From positions 1 through 64,000 of the forward strand of contig JAOUGX010000010.1 of NCBI GenBank assembly GCA_029865385.1: a stretch of 64,000 nt of DNA, written 5' to 3'. Positions 48,701 through 56,712 of this stretch are shown here, one piece after another. The stretch is from Gammaproteobacteria bacterium. GTDB lineage: Bacteria; Pseudomonadota; Gammaproteobacteria; Steroidobacterales; Woeseiaceae. Numbering within the stretch: position 1 is the first letter of the stretch; each line of letters begins with the position of its first letter. The notes under the pieces are model-generated. The model did not search any database. It was not told the origin of the DNA and saw only the letters and a list, made by a program, of their open reading frames with translations. A program made the position numbers and the translations under genes.

Positions 48701-49294
48701 ACCGCCACCCCAACTGGCTTTCAGCATGACCGGGTAGCCAATTTCCTTTGCCAATTGTGCGCATTCTGCCAGCGACTCCGGCAACGGTTTGGTGGCCGGC
48801 ATAACCGGAACGCCGGCTTTCGTTGCCAGCTCGCGCGCCGATATCTTGTTACCGAGCAAATGCAGAGTCTTGGCCGTCGGTCCGATCAGTTTGATACCGA
48901 CGGCCTCGCAGGCGGATGCGAAATCCGGATTTTCAGAAAGGAATCCGTACCCCGGGTGAATTGCATCGACTCGCGCCTCGTGCGCAATTTTCAAGACGTC
49001 GGCTATGTCGAGGTATGCCTCAATGGGGCCTTTGCCGCTGCCAACCAAATAAGCTTCATCGGCTTTGCTACGGTGTAGTGAGAATCGGTCTTCGGCGGAA
49101 AAAATCGCAATGGTTCGCATGCCCAGTTCACTGGCCGCGCGCATGACGCGAATGGCGATTTCGCCGCGATTTGCAACCAGGATGCGCTTGAGATCGGATA
49201 GCTTGTCGTGTTCATGCATCGACGCCGCATTGCTACGGTCCGATGGCCGCGTAAGCGGTGCGATTGCTCCGGATTTGTCATTCTGCATAAACAC
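45758..49294 (-). CDS. pyc: Pyruvate carboxylase (single chain)
   Basis: 1178-residue biotin enzyme making oxaloacetate from pyruvate, bicarbonate and ATP. Biotin carboxylase from about residue 35 (LKRILVANRGEIAIRVMRA) to 490, with ASWGGGGRGMRV; carboxyltransferase from about 565 (DTTMRDAHQSLLATRMR, then SMECWGGATFDVSMRFL); biotinyl domain at the end with the lysine in EAMKMEAS. The GTG at 49294 and later Met residues (up to Met26) are possible starts. It would refill C4 acids during growth on C1 or C2 compounds. It lies within the tRNA-remnant-bounded region. Confidence 0.93.
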   Translation of the reverse strand: MFMQNDKSGAIAPLTRPSDRSNAASMHEHDKLSDLKRILVANRGEIAIRVMRAASELGMRTIAIFSAEDRFSLHRSKADEAYLVGSGKGPIEAYLDIADVLKIAHEARVDAIHPGYGFLSENPDFASACEAVGIKLIGPTAKTLHLLGNKISARELATKAGVPVMPATKPLPESLAECAQLAKEIGYPVMLKASWGGGGRGMRVIESETQLTELLPVARREAKAAFGNDEVYLEKLVRNARHIEVQIIGDDAGNLVHLFERDCSVQRRNQKVVERAPAVFLGDSQRAEMCEAALKIGRAANYRNAGTVEFLQDVDSGKFYFIEVNPRIQVEHTVTEAVTGIDIVKAQIRIAFGAVLGTPESGVPAQPDIRVTGHAIQCRVTTEDPENKFVPDYGRITAYRSPAGFGIRLDAGTAYAGAIISRHYDSLLVKITAWAPTPAECVARCHRALWEFRIRGVVTNLRFLDQIITHPKFVAGDYTTTFIDSTPELFELPHKRDRATRVMRYIAETAVNGNAQVAGRARPNDRATVRLPKHGIEDPPDGTKQLLDELGADGFAKWMLEQERVLVTDTTMRDAHQSLLATRMRTIDLAAIAPHYARLAPQLLSMECWGGATFDVSMRFLKEDPWERLERLREGMPNLLLQMLLRASNAVGYTNYPDNVVRFFVERAAAAGVDLFRIFDSLNWVDNMRVAIDAVLASGRLCEAALCFTGNLSDPKETKYTLDYYLALADELKQAGAHIIGIKDMAGLCRPRAAHLLVSALKREIGLPVHFHTHDTSGIAAASVLAAVDAGADAVDAAMDSMSGLTSQPNLGSIVEALRHDPRDTGLVPDQLRQISAYWEQIRRHYVAFESDIRSGASEVYVHGMPGGQYTNLKEQSRALGIENARWPEVASVYQQVNAMFGDIVKVTPTSKVVGDLAILMVTSGITRADIEDPSTEVPFPQSVVQLFRGELGQPHGGFPEALQKKILKGTAPLTERPGAVMAAVDLEAARNDVQSKIGRAVTDNQLASYLMYPQVFVDYARDREDFGDLAILPTQVFFYGPVPGEEILVDIERGKTLIIRYVTTSDAHEDGTRTVFFELNGEPRAIRVRDKKQVPLRAPARQAEPGNARHVAAPMPGKVISVVVKAGDKVARGSVLVTLEAMKMEASVCADVDGTVAEVLVRPGADVDAKTLLVVLS

Positions 49295-49326
49295 GTAAGC
49301 TCTTGATTATAAACGAGTGTCTAATT

Positions 49327-49349
49327 GTCTTCGGGAGGCAGGGGCCCTC
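49327..49349 (+). other. Left half of a tRNA-Pro-derived attachment remnant
   Basis: Positions 49326-49346 match the anticodon-loop to variable-region part of tRNA-Pro (8352-8372) over about 21 consecutive bases. The next bases (CTCTCG) resemble the start of the 51-base interruption in the remnant at 13648, not the tRNA. The T-arm half is not found at the expected distance; the nhaC coding end lies there instead. Confidence 0.8.
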
Positions 49350-49365
49350 TCGCGTCTTTGTCCGC

Positions 49366-50904
49366 TTACAGGAAACTGACAAATGCGATTAGCACGTACA
49401 ACACCATCGAGATGCCTGCGGCCAGCAATGCCAGAGGTAGCTGGGTCAGAACATGGTCCATCAGATCTGCTCCGCACGCCATGGCCGACAAGACAGTAGT
49501 ATCCGAATAAGGCGAACATTGATCGCCAAACACCGCACCGCCAAGAATAGCGCTAAAATTCAACACGAAAAACAGCGGATCCGGGCTGATCGTATAAGCG
49601 AGGGGCAACGCTATCGGGTACATCACCGCATAGGTTCCCCAGGACGATCCGATCGAGAACGATACGAACATACAGACCAACATTAGCAGGCCGGGAAGTA
49701 TGTAAGGCACTTGCTGCAGGATGCTGCTCGAGTTTTCTACGACAAAGACTGCCGCACCCAGTGACTCGGACACATTGCCGAGTGTCACCGCAAGACCCAG
49801 TATCACAGCGCCGACAGTTACACCCTTGATGCCATTCAATACAGCCTCGAATACATCGTGGACCGGCATGCCGCGCATTGCAGAAAGGAGCATCGCCGAC
49901 AGGACCGACAGCCCGAACGCCTCGAATATCATCGGCGATCCGCCCAGCAGCCACGGCACAATGGAGAAACCAAGCAAGACTGACATCGGCAGAAAAAAGT
50001 CGATCAGTGACGGACGATAGTAGTCCGGTACCTCGGCCTCGTTTAACTCCGGCGACAGTAAGGGTTGCGCCCCCGGGCGATTCAATTGATGCGTGCTGCT
50101 GGAGCGCTCGATCGCAGCACGCATTTTCGCGCCTACCCAGAACATTTTGTCCAGCGACAGCAACAAAGTAAATGTCACGGCGATCAGCGCGTAGAAATTG
50201 AAAGGTATCGCCTTCAGGAACCAGGCTATGGCGCTTTCCTGATCCGGCACCATGGGGCGGAGTGACTCGATCGTGATCAGGCCCGCGATGTAAGCAGGCC
50301 ATACGTTGAACGGAATTACAGTTGCTATCGGGGACGCCGTTGAATCAACGACGTATGACAGTTCTTCATGCGAAACGTACTCACGATCTGCAACCGGTTT
50401 GACCGTAGTCCCGGTCAGGACCGTGCTAATCGTTCCGCCCTGGTGAAAGATGACGCCCATGATCCATGCGAATACCTTTGCTGAACGCCGGGAGCGAACG
50501 AATCTGTTTGCGGCTGTAATCGCGAAGTGCTGTGCGCCGCCGTTTTTGTTCCAGATTCCGATGAGGCCACCAAGTGCCCACAAGTAGACCAGAAGGATCT
50601 GCGCATAGCGCTCGCTACCCAGGCTTGGAATCAGGTAAGCGTTGACGACGTTGTATTGGCCGGTAACGACACCACCCAGTAGAACGCCACAAAGAAGACC
50701 CAGCAAGACGTTTTTTGTCCAAAAAGAAATAATGAGAGTTGCGAGTGCCGGAGCAAGAGACAACAATCCGTAATGCTCGGAACCGCCACTCGTCGCCTCG
50801 GTGTTCGCTATCGCCACACTGGTGCAGATGACCAGTGACGATACGATCAGGACCTGTCTCCAGTCAGTCCAACGTGCGAATCTGAAGTAGTTGTCGAAAT
50901 TCAT
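49366..50904 (-). CDS. NhaC-family Na+/H+ antiporter
   Basis: 512-residue inner-membrane carrier with 10-12 helices. Family sequences include GGLIGIWNKNGG, FHQGGTISTVLTGTTVKPVADR, FSIGSSWGTYAVMYPIALPLA and GGAVFGDQCSPYSDTTVLSAMA, typical of NhaC and the related YheL/arginine-lysine antiporter superfamily. Sodium/proton exchange fits a marine bacterium, but amino-acid exchange is not excluded. Its 3' end abuts the tRNA remnant at 49327. Confidence 0.85.
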   Translation of the reverse strand: MNFDNYFRFARWTDWRQVLIVSSLVICTSVAIANTEATSGGSEHYGLLSLAPALATLIISFWTKNVLLGLLCGVLLGGVVTGQYNVVNAYLIPSLGSERYAQILLVYLWALGGLIGIWNKNGGAQHFAITAANRFVRSRRSAKVFAWIMGVIFHQGGTISTVLTGTTVKPVADREYVSHEELSYVVDSTASPIATVIPFNVWPAYIAGLITIESLRPMVPDQESAIAWFLKAIPFNFYALIAVTFTLLLSLDKMFWVGAKMRAAIERSSSTHQLNRPGAQPLLSPELNEAEVPDYYRPSLIDFFLPMSVLLGFSIVPWLLGGSPMIFEAFGLSVLSAMLLSAMRGMPVHDVFEAVLNGIKGVTVGAVILGLAVTLGNVSESLGAAVFVVENSSSILQQVPYILPGLLMLVCMFVSFSIGSSWGTYAVMYPIALPLAYTISPDPLFFVLNFSAILGGAVFGDQCSPYSDTTVLSAMACGADLMDHVLTQLPLALLAAGISMVLYVLIAFVSFL

Positions 50905-51055
50905 GATTGCAGAACCTTCGAATAGTTCTGGCTAGCCGAGCACCGCCGACCAAAGACGCCTCAAGCACTGCCGATGCGGGCAAGCTGTTGTAGTAGAACG
51001 GATTGGAGAAATAGTAAGCGCTGTATCATGAAGCATGTTGTAGTCAACGTCCATT

Positions 51056-51176
51056 TTGACCACGGATTCAAAGGAGGCTCTATGCAGTCCTGTAACGTGG
51101 ATTCGCATTGGCTTAATCATGATCTTGTGTGGCAATCGTGCAGAGTCTGACGCCAGCGAGACCACCGACAAGCAAA
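51056..51176 (+). pseudogene. Possible lipoprotein gene remnant
   Basis: AAGGAGG at 51071-51077 stands five bases before an ATG at 51082 whose frame gives only 22 codons. A frame offset by one base reads WIRIGLIMILCGNRAESDAS, like a lipoprotein signal with a lipobox, and then runs into the end of the barrel gene. Together they suggest a frameshifted, truncated gene. The remainder of 50905-51176 shows nothing else. Confidence 0.3.
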
Positions 51177-52463
51177 TCAAAAATACCAGGCGAGTTGTGC
51201 AAACACGGCAAGGTCCGTGGAGACGTATTGATCCGGCAGGCCGCTTTCAATTCCGCCGTACTCGGTACCCTGCGGGCCCATCGGTATACTCAGCGCACCG
51301 AGAAACGTTGCGTTGTCGCCAAGGCTATATTGCGTGACGATCTGAAAGAACGCACTTTTGTCATCAAGGTTGGCGAACAGATTCGGCGTCAAGGTCCACA
51401 GCGGCGTCATCTCGACCGTTATGCCGCCGGCGAGATAATTCCGCCCAAGCGTGAACAGCTCGCCTCTTGAAATTCGTCGCAGCAGCTCCGCGTTTTCCGC
51501 AAGGCCCGCGGCATCGTAATGTCCGCCTCCGATGCCGAAGCCGCTGTAGTAATACTCGACTACACCGCTGACGTTTTTCCCAAGCCAGGTCCACGAGTGG
51601 TTGAGATTGGTGACGAGCTGTGCGGTAGCCGACGAATCGTGCAGGGTGACAAGGACATCGCCCCGCCACACGGCACCACCGAGATCGCGATTTCCGCCAA
51701 TACCGAACATCGTGTCACCGTAGCTGCGCGCAACGAGTGCATCGAATTCTCCGTTGCCGACGATGCCGTGGTACTTGACCGATAACGTGCTTTGGGTCGA
51801 TTCAGGGTCGCCCGTTAGCGGATCGCGGCGGAAAACGACCGCAGCCTGTATGTCATGGCCATTTTTTCTCAGGTACTGGCCGTACAACATGTCGTCGCCG
51901 GCTTTGTATTCCGTGTCGATTGCCGTCGGATCGAAGGGATTGACGATATCCATCGGCGAAAAAAAGAAGCCGTTGCCCCAGGTAATAGCCTGGCGTCCGA
52001 CACGCAGCACAGTGCTGTTGCCGGTGTAGTCGAACCAGAGCCGGTCCAGGCGATGCAGGGTCGCGAATTCTCCATCGTCGCGAATGACACTGGTCAGATC
52101 CAGCAGGCGCCGCCGGTCGTCGGGCAGGCGGTCGCCAGTAAGGCCGGCCGTGAACGAAATATTCCTGGAATACTCGATGCGATCGCCGTGAAGAGCAAAC
52201 AACTGGTAAGAGCCTTGCACGGCCCACGGGCCTTGCTTTGCTTCCAGGTTCAGTCGCAGATCCGTTTCGATATCGAGCGCAGACGTTCCCGTCAGCTCAT
52301 TGAAAATGCTGTCGTCCGGAAACCAGTGGCCAAAGACCCTGCCCTTTGTATGGCCATCGAATTGATACTCCGTCTCATCGGCGTGGCCAGCTCCAGCCAA
52401 CAGCAGCGCGGCAGCCGCGAGAATCAGCGTTGAACTACGCAGCCTGCTGATCGATATCGTCAA
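51177..52463 (-). CDS. Outer-membrane beta-barrel protein of an ABC/LolA-like operon
   Basis: 428 residues from the TTG at 52463, 28 bases inside the ATPase end; the longer frame upstream lies wholly inside that gene. A signal peptide (STLILAAAALLLAGAGHADE) is followed by barrel strands such as WAVQGSYQLFALHGDRIEYS, RVGRQAITWGNGFFFSPMDIVNPF and GVVEYYYSGFGIGGGHYD, ending in the aromatic FAQLAWYF. RQAITWGNGFFF is a motif seen in DUF1302-like barrels. As the last gene of the operon it may be the outer-membrane component of the transport system. Confidence 0.75.
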   Translation of the reverse strand: MTISISRLRSSTLILAAAALLLAGAGHADETEYQFDGHTKGRVFGHWFPDDSIFNELTGTSALDIETDLRLNLEAKQGPWAVQGSYQLFALHGDRIEYSRNISFTAGLTGDRLPDDRRRLLDLTSVIRDDGEFATLHRLDRLWFDYTGNSTVLRVGRQAITWGNGFFFSPMDIVNPFDPTAIDTEYKAGDDMLYGQYLRKNGHDIQAAVVFRRDPLTGDPESTQSTLSVKYHGIVGNGEFDALVARSYGDTMFGIGGNRDLGGAVWRGDVLVTLHDSSATAQLVTNLNHSWTWLGKNVSGVVEYYYSGFGIGGGHYDAAGLAENAELLRRISRGELFTLGRNYLAGGITVEMTPLWTLTPNLFANLDDKSAFFQIVTQYSLGDNATFLGALSIPMGPQGTEYGGIESGLPDQYVSTDLAVFAQLAWYF

Positions 52464-53127
52464 CGATTCGCCCGTCCAGCATCTTGATGAGCCGTTTCGC
52501 GTATCCCATGACACGCTGATCGTGCGTGGCAATGACGAAGGTCGTGCCGTGCGTCTTGTTCAGCTGCACGAACAGCTCCATCAATGCATCCGAGGTCTTC
52601 GAGTCGAGATTGGCCGTAGGCTCGTCCGCGAGCACCAGTGCCGGGCGCGACACGATGGCACGCGCGACGGCGACTCGTTGCTGCTGGCCGCCGGACATCT
52701 CGGCCGGTCGCCGATCTTCCAGTCCCTGCAGGCCGACTTCTTTCAGAATCGCCATCGACTTCTCGGCGCGTTGGCCGGCGGGAACGCCCTGCACCTGCAT
52801 GACGAATTCGACGTTCTCCCTGGCCGACAGCACCGGCACCAGGTTGTAAGCCTGAAACACGTACCCGATCTTGTGCAGGCGCAAGTTTGCAAGTTCGCCT
52901 TTGCCGAGGTTGTCGATACGTTTGCCGGCAATCCAGACTTCGCCGCTATCCGGAATATCCAGCCCGCCAATGGCATTCAGCAGCGTGGTCTTGCCACCGC
53001 CCGACGGTGCGGACAGGCAGACGAAGCCGCCCTCCCCGATATCGATACTGGCATGATCGAGCGCCTTGATCTCCTGGTCGCCTTGCCGGTAGGTCTTGCA
53101 CAGTTCGATACACGTCACCGCAGTCAT
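52435..53127 (-). CDS. ABC transporter ATPase, LolD/MacB-like
   Basis: 230 residues with Walker A APSGGGKTT near 40-48, Q-loop YVFQAYNLVP, signature MSGGQQQR, Walker B LVLADEP and H-loop ATHD. These place it with LolD/MacB/FtsE-type ATPases of mechanotransmission transporters. It is encoded two bases after the second permease in a five-gene run. The substrate is likely a lipoprotein or lipid-like molecule because a LolA-like gene leads the operon. Confidence 0.93.
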   Translation of the reverse strand: MTAVTCIELCKTYRQGDQEIKALDHASIDIGEGGFVCLSAPSGGGKTTLLNAIGGLDIPDSGEVWIAGKRIDNLGKGELANLRLHKIGYVFQAYNLVPVLSARENVEFVMQVQGVPAGQRAEKSMAILKEVGLQGLEDRRPAEMSGGQQQRVAVARAIVSRPALVLADEPTANLDSKTSDALMELFVQLNKTHGTTFVIATHDQRVMGYAKRLIKMLDGRIVDDIDQQAA

Positions 53128-53129
53128 AA

Positions 53130-54359
53130 CTAAACCTTCGTAATTGCTTCAATAGGGTCGTAGCGCGATGCGCGCCAGGCGGGCGAAAGGCTGGCTATAG
53201 AGCCCAGAATGAGGACGACGACGTTTGCCAATACCACGTCGTGCGCTGTCAATTGCGGATAAAGCAAGCTGCTGGCGCCGAACATCTCCATGCCCGCGGC
53301 AACGACGGAGATGTCAATGCCATCGCGCAACCAGTAGACGGTTGCACCTGCGAGCACGTTGCCGATAAGCAGCCCGAGCAACAGCAACAGCAGCGACTCG
53401 ATGACGATCTGCAACAGGATACTTGTCGGACGCATGCCTAGCGCCATCATCAAACCGATTTCACGAACGCGCTCGAAAACAGCCATTACCAACGTATTGA
53501 CCAGTCCGAATGAAAGTGCCAGAAACACGACGATCATCCACACCAGCACGAATCCATCCATTACCGTCATCATCGTGCCGAGGTAACTGTCCACCTCGTA
53601 CCAGGGCAGCACTTCGACACCCGGGCCGACCAGATCGGTCACTTTGCGCACAACCGGGTCGACATTGCGGTAGTCGTCGCCCAGCACGACCACTTCGTTG
53701 ATGCGGTCCGGGACGTTCAGCATTTTCTGGATGGCCGACTTGCCCGCAAAAAGCATTGAGGTCTCGTAGGCCTCGAGCCTGGCCTCGAAAATACCGACGA
53801 TACGAAAGCCACGGTCCGCGATTTCGTTATCAGGGTCCTGGCTCATGATGACAATCCGTTTACCAAGTTCCGTTTCGAGATTGTCCGCTAGCTTCCTGCC
53901 GATCACGACGCCGCTGTCGTCTGCGTCTTCGAGAAAGCGTCCCTCAACGATGTCACCGGCTACGAAAGTGATGTCCCTTTCGCGGACGGGGTCGATACCG
54001 TAAAGCGTGATCCCGCGCGAATCCCGTTCGCTCGTTACGACCGCAGGTACCCTGATGCGGCCGGCCCAGGCGTCGAAACCGGCCGCATCGAAGGATGCGG
54101 TAACGTCCTCGTCTTTCATTGGCAGCAAATTGTTGATGCCCGGATCGTCAAGGAACCCGCGCCCGTGAATCTGAACGTGACCCGGCAGCGCGCGAATGCC
54201 GTCGCGGACCATTTCGTTGACCATGCCGCGCATCAGCGCCGTCATGAAGATCATGGCCCAGACGCCGATCGTTATTGCGCTGATCATGATGATCGTTCGG
54301 CGATGGTTTCGCCAAAGATTACGCCAAGCGAGCGTCGACATGATTCTCAGCATGTACAT
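53130..54359 (-). CDS. FtsX-like ABC permease (second)
   Basis: 409 residues with the MacB/LolC plan: one helix at the N-terminus (TIIMISAITIGVWAMIFMTALM), a large periplasmic domain (about 45-270) and three helices near the end (VWMIVVFLALSFGLVNTLVMAVFERVREIGLMMALGMRPTSILLQIVIESLLLLLLGLL). Its ATG shares one base with the stop of the preceding permease (TGATG), so the two should form a heterodimer served by the ATPase. Confidence 0.9.
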   Translation of the reverse strand: MYMLRIMSTLAWRNLWRNHRRTIIMISAITIGVWAMIFMTALMRGMVNEMVRDGIRALPGHVQIHGRGFLDDPGINNLLPMKDEDVTASFDAAGFDAWAGRIRVPAVVTSERDSRGITLYGIDPVRERDITFVAGDIVEGRFLEDADDSGVVIGRKLADNLETELGKRIVIMSQDPDNEIADRGFRIVGIFEARLEAYETSMLFAGKSAIQKMLNVPDRINEVVVLGDDYRNVDPVVRKVTDLVGPGVEVLPWYEVDSYLGTMMTVMDGFVLVWMIVVFLALSFGLVNTLVMAVFERVREIGLMMALGMRPTSILLQIVIESLLLLLLGLLIGNVLAGATVYWLRDGIDISVVAAGMEMFGASSLLYPQLTAHDVVLANVVVLILGSIASLSPAWRASRYDPIEAITKV

Positions 54360-55588
54360 CAGGCCGCCCTCATCGCGGCCACCGGCTGCAACCAGTGTAG
54401 CCGCATCGCGGGATAAATCGCTGCAAGCAGCGTGAACAGGAAAACGATTCCCGGCCCGGCAATGAGCGTTAGTGCCGAAACCTGCGGATACATCCTGGAC
54501 GGAAGATTGAACTGCCCGGCCATTTCCTCCATGCCGGGCACGTAGATTCCCTTTACCGTAAACAGACTGGTCACGATTCCGCCCAGCACCGAACCCATGA
54601 CAAGCCCGACGAGCCCCATCAGGGCCGTTTCCAGCATCACCAGCCGGCCAAGCCGTCCCGGAGTCAATCCGAGTGCCATCACAATGCCGAATTCCCGGGT
54701 TCGTTCCAGAACCGACATCAGCTGCGTGTTCAGCACGCTGAATGCCACCAGCACTACCAGCACCGCGTACATGAAAATGGCGCTGCCCATGTCCGCCTGG
54801 ATGGCCTGCCGAAGACCAGGCTGCAGGGCGTTCCAGTCATGCACCACGAGTTTGCTATCGGCAGGCAGCAACGCATTTGCCTGCTGAACCAGCTGTTCCG
54901 TTTTCGAATAGTCGCCGGCATTGATGACAATCTGGTGCGCCGCGCCCTGCATGTCGAACGTGTCCTCGAAATAACCGATTGGCACTTCCGCGATGCCGCG
55001 GTCCAGTTCCTTGTTGCCGCCGTGAAATACGCCGACGACGGTCACGATGCCCGCGGCGATCGATCCGTCACGCCCGCTGCCGAGAAGAGTCAGTTCACCG
55101 CCGATCGATACGCGCAGATTCCGTGCCAGCACGGAACCGATGACAATTTCCGCTGCGTTCGCATCGTCGAGGTAGCGGCCTTCCTTCGTCAGGCCGGGCA
55201 GGCTCGAGACTCCGGGCTCGAACATCGGTTCGACGCCGAGTACCTGTATGCCGTAGCTGCGGTCTTCACTGGAGGCCAATGCGAAGGCCGCGCCCCGCGC
55301 GGAGACGGTTTGCAGATTCAGCCCTTCCCGCACCGACGCCGCCAGCGAAATCGCGTCCGGCACGACCTGGCGCATCTTCAGGTCGTCCTTGTAGCCCGGG
55401 GCCTGGATCTGCAGGTGCCCTGTCAGCGCCTCAAGCGTGTTGTCGATCATCAGGCCATATGTGCCGATCTGGATTGAAATCATGAACACCAGCAGTACGT
55501 TGGAAAAAATCATGGCGCCGGTTGTCAGCCAGGTGCGGCGCGGATAGCGCCACAGGTTTCGCCAGGCCAGCCGCAGAACGATATTCAT
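54359..55588 (-). CDS. FtsX-like ABC permease (first)
   Basis: 409 residues, same plan as the next permease and similar in sequence: N-terminal helix (MIFSNVLLVFMISIQIG), periplasmic domain, then three C-terminal helices with VFSVLNTQLMSVLERTREFGIVMALGLTP. The matching length and order suggest that the pair arose by duplication. It follows the LolA-like gene by 12 bases. Confidence 0.9.
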   Translation of the reverse strand: MNIVLRLAWRNLWRYPRRTWLTTGAMIFSNVLLVFMISIQIGTYGLMIDNTLEALTGHLQIQAPGYKDDLKMRQVVPDAISLAASVREGLNLQTVSARGAAFALASSEDRSYGIQVLGVEPMFEPGVSSLPGLTKEGRYLDDANAAEIVIGSVLARNLRVSIGGELTLLGSGRDGSIAAGIVTVVGVFHGGNKELDRGIAEVPIGYFEDTFDMQGAAHQIVINAGDYSKTEQLVQQANALLPADSKLVVHDWNALQPGLRQAIQADMGSAIFMYAVLVVLVAFSVLNTQLMSVLERTREFGIVMALGLTPGRLGRLVMLETALMGLVGLVMGSVLGGIVTSLFTVKGIYVPGMEEMAGQFNLPSRMYPQVSALTLIAGPGIVFLFTLLAAIYPAMRLHWLQPVAAMRAA

Positions 55589-55600
55589 GCCGTGCGCAAC

Positions 55601-56362
55601 TCAGTTGCGCGGATTGCGCAGATTGGACTGTGTAAAGACGTTATCGTTAAGCTCGACGCCGTACTCGATTGCATCAATACGCACTTCCGTCCACTCATCC
55701 GGTTCGTCAACCTTGCCCATGCGTTGCCGAATGGCAACGCTTCGACCTCCCATTTCGCCGATCTCCAGCGAGGTCAGTTTCTTGACCAGCATGCCGTCCT
55801 GATCGTAAAACTCGTGTCCGATCAGGACGTAGTCGTCCCGGACGGTCAGCACTTCCTTGCCCCAGACGACCGCCGCATCTTCGTGCGGAACCGACTGGAT
55901 TTCATAAGTTACGTGACCGCCGGCTTCCGTCGTGCCGATCAGATTGTGTTCGTATTGGTCAACGATGTCGTCCGATCGGGAGATATCCTTGTTGGAGAAG
56001 TCCGACCCCATCCAGCTCTGACTCATCATCGATGACGGAATCTTGATGACGCGGTTCACTTTCGGACTGTAGGTCCACATCGTGTTGTCGATCATCAGCG
56101 TGCCGTTGCCTCGATCCTTCTGCGGCTCCGTCACTCTCACCAAAGTACGTTTGTCGCCCTCGGTCCAGCCGCGCATGGACATCGTGCGCTGCCAATCGGG
56201 GCGGTGAATGATCATGGTCATCTCCGAATAGGATGACGTGCCTCGCCAGTGATCTATGGCGCCACGGACGATCTCCGCGGCATCGGGCTGCTGCGCGCTC
56301 GCAGCCAGCGGGTGCGCCAGGAGCGAGATGACAACAGACAGAATTGCCGATTGTTTAGCCAT
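55601..56362 (-). CDS. Outer-membrane lipoprotein-sorting (LolA-like) protein
   Basis: 253 residues with a signal peptide (ILSVVISLLAHPLAASAQQ). The rest is the LolA-like half-barrel fold: SEMTMIIHRPDWQRTMSMRGWTEGDKRTLVRV, then DNTMWTYSPKVNRVIKIPSSMMSQSWMGSDFSN, a signature of the YP_3368/PF17131-type outer membrane lipoprotein-sorting group. As first gene of the operon it probably carries the hydrophobic cargo of the ABC exporter across the periplasm. The cargo is unknown. Confidence 0.85.
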   Translation of the reverse strand: MAKQSAILSVVISLLAHPLAASAQQPDAAEIVRGAIDHWRGTSSYSEMTMIIHRPDWQRTMSMRGWTEGDKRTLVRVTEPQKDRGNGTLMIDNTMWTYSPKVNRVIKIPSSMMSQSWMGSDFSNKDISRSDDIVDQYEHNLIGTTEAGGHVTYEIQSVPHEDAAVVWGKEVLTVRDDYVLIGHEFYDQDGMLVKKLTSLEIGEMGGRSVAIRQRMGKVDEPDEWTEVRIDAIEYGVELNDNVFTQSNLRNPRN

Positions 56363-56511
56363 ATATATGTCCTACGATAAGCGCACAGGGATCCGGGCAC
56401 GATACGTTTTGACCGCAACACCATCGAACGCTTTCGAAACACACCGTACGCGATTGTTCTTATTCGTGATAGTCTTGTAAGTGATTGAAAACTAACAAGA
56501 GCCGAAACGAA

Positions 56512-56603
56512 TTCGCGAGGCAACGGCCCTGCTGGTCGAGACTGGCGACCAACCGACTGTTTCCGCGTGTGGCGAGTACGGTTCAAATTCTTTCACTCCG
56601 ACA
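56512..56603 (+). other. Degenerate tRNA-Pro-derived attachment remnant
   Basis: 56512-56528 (TTCGCGAGGCAACGGCC) matches the anticodon-loop/variable part of tRNA-Pro with three changes. 56580-56603 (GGTTCAAATTCTTTCACTCC then GACA) matches its T arm and acceptor end with a few changes. As at 13648-13741, exactly 51 bases separate the two blocks. It is the rightmost and most decayed remnant. The rest of 56363-56712 shows no gene. Confidence 0.7.
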
Positions 56604-56712
56604 ATATTTTCTACAAACATTCATCATTAATAGTCCCGGTCGAAAATGCCGCGTAGCCTTGGGCGGTTGATGCGAACAACCAAGCATTTGATAGCCGATT
56701 CTGGAGACTGAC

